A stretch of 64,000 nucleotides of DNA from Meridianimarinicoccus aquatilis (lineage in GTDB: Bacteria > Pseudomonadota > Alphaproteobacteria > Rhodobacterales > Rhodobacteraceae), in the NCBI RefSeq assembly GCF_004358675.1, contig NZ_SMZO01000001.1, forward strand, positions 124,001 to 188,000, given 5' to 3'. Positions within the stretch are counted from its first letter, which is position 1, and each line of letters starts with the position of its first letter. Of this stretch, positions 62,589-64,000 are shown piece by piece. Position numbers and translations under genes: made by a program. A model generated the notes under the pieces. That model worked only from the letters and a program-made list of their open reading frames with translations. It searched no databases and had not been told where the DNA came from.

Positions 62589-64000
62589 ATGTCGAAACCT
62601 GATGAAAATTTGCCTGATGATCCCGCTGAATTGAGGGCGATGATCGCGGCTTTGCAGGTAGAAAATGCTCGGATCGAGGCAGAGAACGCCAAGATGTCGG
62701 CGACATTGCGTGTCCATGATCAACTGGTTCAAGCGTTGCGCCTGCGGATCGCCAAGTTGCAGAAACTGGCCTTTGGCAAGTCCTCGGAAAAGGTCGAGCG
62801 CGAAATCGAGCAGCTGGAACTGGCGCTCGAAGACCTGTTGGTCGCCGTAGCGGAAAACGATGACGCGCCCATCGACGAAGGGCAGGATGAACCGTCACCG
62901 GAAGCTGCCGATGCACCCGCTTTGCGCCGCCGACCACGGGTCTCGGATACGACCCCACGCGAGCGGCGTGAACTGGACCCCGGCACCTGCTGCCCTGACT
63001 GTGGCGGCGATCTTCGCGTGGTGGGCGAGGATGTCAGCGAACTCCTCGACATGATCGCCGCGCAGATGAAGGTGATCCAGATCGCCCGGATCAAGAAGTC
63101 CTGCCGCCGCTGCGAGCGGATCGTGCAGGAACCCGCGCCAAGCCGTCCGATCCCGGGCAGTATGGCAGGCCCGAACCTGCTGGCGCATGTGCTGGTCTCG
63201 AAGTTCGACGACCACCTTCCGTTATATCGCCAGCACGAGATCTTCGCCCGCATGGGGGCGGACATCCCCGAAAGCACGCTGGTCGGCTGGTGTGGCCGCG
63301 CCATGAAGGCCCTGTCGCCGCTGATCGAGCGCATTGAGGCTGACATCATGGGCAGCGATTTGCTGCACGCAGATGATACGCCGATCCGGGTGTTGGACCG
63401 CTCCAAGAAAGACAAAGGGCTTGGCAAAGGTGTGAAGCAAGGCCGGATCTGGGCCTATGTGCGCGATCAGCGCCCATGGGCGGGTGCCGCGCCACCCGGT
63501 GCGGTCTATCGGTTCGCACCGAACTGGAAGGAAGAGCACATCCTCAGCCATCTGGCCAATGCCCGCGGCATCCTGCAGGCGGACGGCTACAAGGGCTATG
63601 CCAAGCTTTACGAGCCTGAACCCAATAGTGGGCGGCGTTTGCGAGAGGCAGCCTGTTGGGCCCATCTGCGGCGTGACTTCCATGATTTTTGGACCTCGAC
63701 AAAATCCGAGATTGCCCGCGAGGCGCTCGACCGGATCGGCAAGCTTTACGACATCGAGCGCGACATTAACGGTCAACCCGCTGGTGTCCGCCATGCCGCA
63801 CGTCAACAGTTGAGCCAACCAAAGGTCACGGCCTTCTTTGCTTGGTCAGAGCAACAACTCCTGCGCATTCCGGGCAAAAGCGATCTGGCCAAGGCATTCC
63901 GCTATGGCCTCAGTCGACAGGAGGCCTTCAGCCTGTTCCTGACCGATGGCCGCGTCGCTATCGACAACAATCCCGCCGAGCGCGCCTTGCGTCCAATTGG
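62589..64000 (+). CDS. IS66 transposase TnpC (3' end outside window)
   Basis: The frame starts MSKPDENLPDDPAELRAMIA and stays open for 470 codons to the window edge. A leucine-zipper-like coiled coil (about 18-60) precedes a zinc cluster (TCCPDCGGDL, then CRRCERIV). The DDE domain has the first aspartates in LLHADDTPIRVL, a second in LQADGYKGYAKLY, and the glutamate in DNNPAERALRPI at the edge. Only the last few dozen residues are missing. It appears intact within view, so this IS66 copy may be active. Confidence 0.92.
   Translation, partial: MSKPDENLPDDPAELRAMIAALQVENARIEAENAKMSATLRVHDQLVQALRLRIAKLQKLAFGKSSEKVEREIEQLELALEDLLVAVAENDDAPIDEGQDEPSPEAADAPALRRRPRVSDTTPRERRELDPGTCCPDCGGDLRVVGEDVSELLDMIAAQMKVIQIARIKKSCRRCERIVQEPAPSRPIPGSMAGPNLLAHVLVSKFDDHLPLYRQHEIFARMGADIPESTLVGWCGRAMKALSPLIERIEADIMGSDLLHADDTPIRVLDRSKKDKGLGKGVKQGRIWAYVRDQRPWAGAAPPGAVYRFAPNWKEEHILSHLANARGILQADGYKGYAKLYEPEPNSGRRLREAACWAHLRRDFHDFWTSTKSEIAREALDRIGKLYDIERDINGQPAGVRHAARQQLSQPKVTAFFAWSEQQLLRIPGKSDLAKAFRYGLSRQEAFSLFLTDGRVAIDNNPAERALRPI

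Larger units (their letters stand above)
61715..64000 (+). mobile_element. IS66-family insertion sequence (right end beyond window)
   Basis: Three ORFs in the standard order tnpA-tnpB-tnpC follow an apparent left end GTAACCGCACC at 61715, which is the start expected for IS66 elements. It lies inside the IS5 transposase. An 8-bp target duplication would be TGTCGAAC (61707-61714) if the right end is similar; that end is outside the window. Confidence 0.85.

Overview
The window looks like a chromosomal segment of a marine alphaproteobacterium of the Roseobacter group (Rhodobacteraceae). The grounds are a GC-rich core, the gene order (rsmI/lpoA-like, glnD-murJ, Nfu-tsaB-rimI, sdhCDAB, mdh-sucCD-sucAB-lpdA), a luxR-luxI pair, and four enzymes of the ethylmalonyl-CoA pathway (ccrA, ecm, mch, mcl). 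No taxonomic search was run, so this is a judgement from protein families and synteny.

Bases 1-21900 are core and housekeeping: the 3' part of comM, gshB, an UPF0102 (YraN) gene, rsmI, a periplasmic LppC/LpoA-like lipoprotein, glnD, murJ, a 45-residue basic protein, a rhomboid-fold protein that lacks both catalytic residues, trpS, a universal stress protein, an Nfu-type Fe-S carrier, tsaB, rimI, a BMP-type nucleoside ABC importer (receptor, double ATPase, two permeases), a TSUP/TIGR02186 pair and a RecD-like helicase. Bases 21900-27850 hold quorum sensing (luxR-luxI with a small overlapping ORF upstream) followed by divergent ccrA and ecm. Bases 27890-30650 hold deoD, an aldo/keto reductase, a DUF1989 protein and a small membrane protein. 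Next come a gene-poor kilobase and an AT-rich Stealth-type sugar-phosphotransferase gene.

Bases 32890-51840 are a central-carbon block. The minus strand carries mcl-nnrU-DUF1737-mch and sdhCDAB with a ZIP metal transporter. The plus strand carries mdh, then sucC-sucD-lipoprotein-DUF805-sucA-sucB, a MAPEG protein and lpdA. Mesaconyl-CoA hydratase and malyl-CoA lyase of the ethylmalonyl-CoA pathway therefore sit beside the TCA enzymes that use their products. The sdhC and sucC upstream regions share a paired palindrome (TGTGATCACA, second copy exactly 21 bp away), which I propose as a common operator.

Bases 51900-55570 carry a winged-helix/alpha-beta-hydrolase fusion, small proteins, a GntR regulator, a YgjP-like metallopeptidase and a TIGR02300 protein. 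tRNA-Ala(GGC) at 55630 marks the edge of an accessory region. It contains a P-loop ATPase and an AT-rich two-gene operon of unrecognised large proteins (one helical/HEAT-like, one with a possible Mrr-like PD-(D/E)XK N-terminus). It also contains a short FimB-type tyrosine recombinase and an IS5-family element apparently interrupted by an IS66-family element that runs off the window end. The two-gene operon is the best candidate for an undescribed system, possibly phage or plasmid defence, but its function is inferred from context and a weak motif only.
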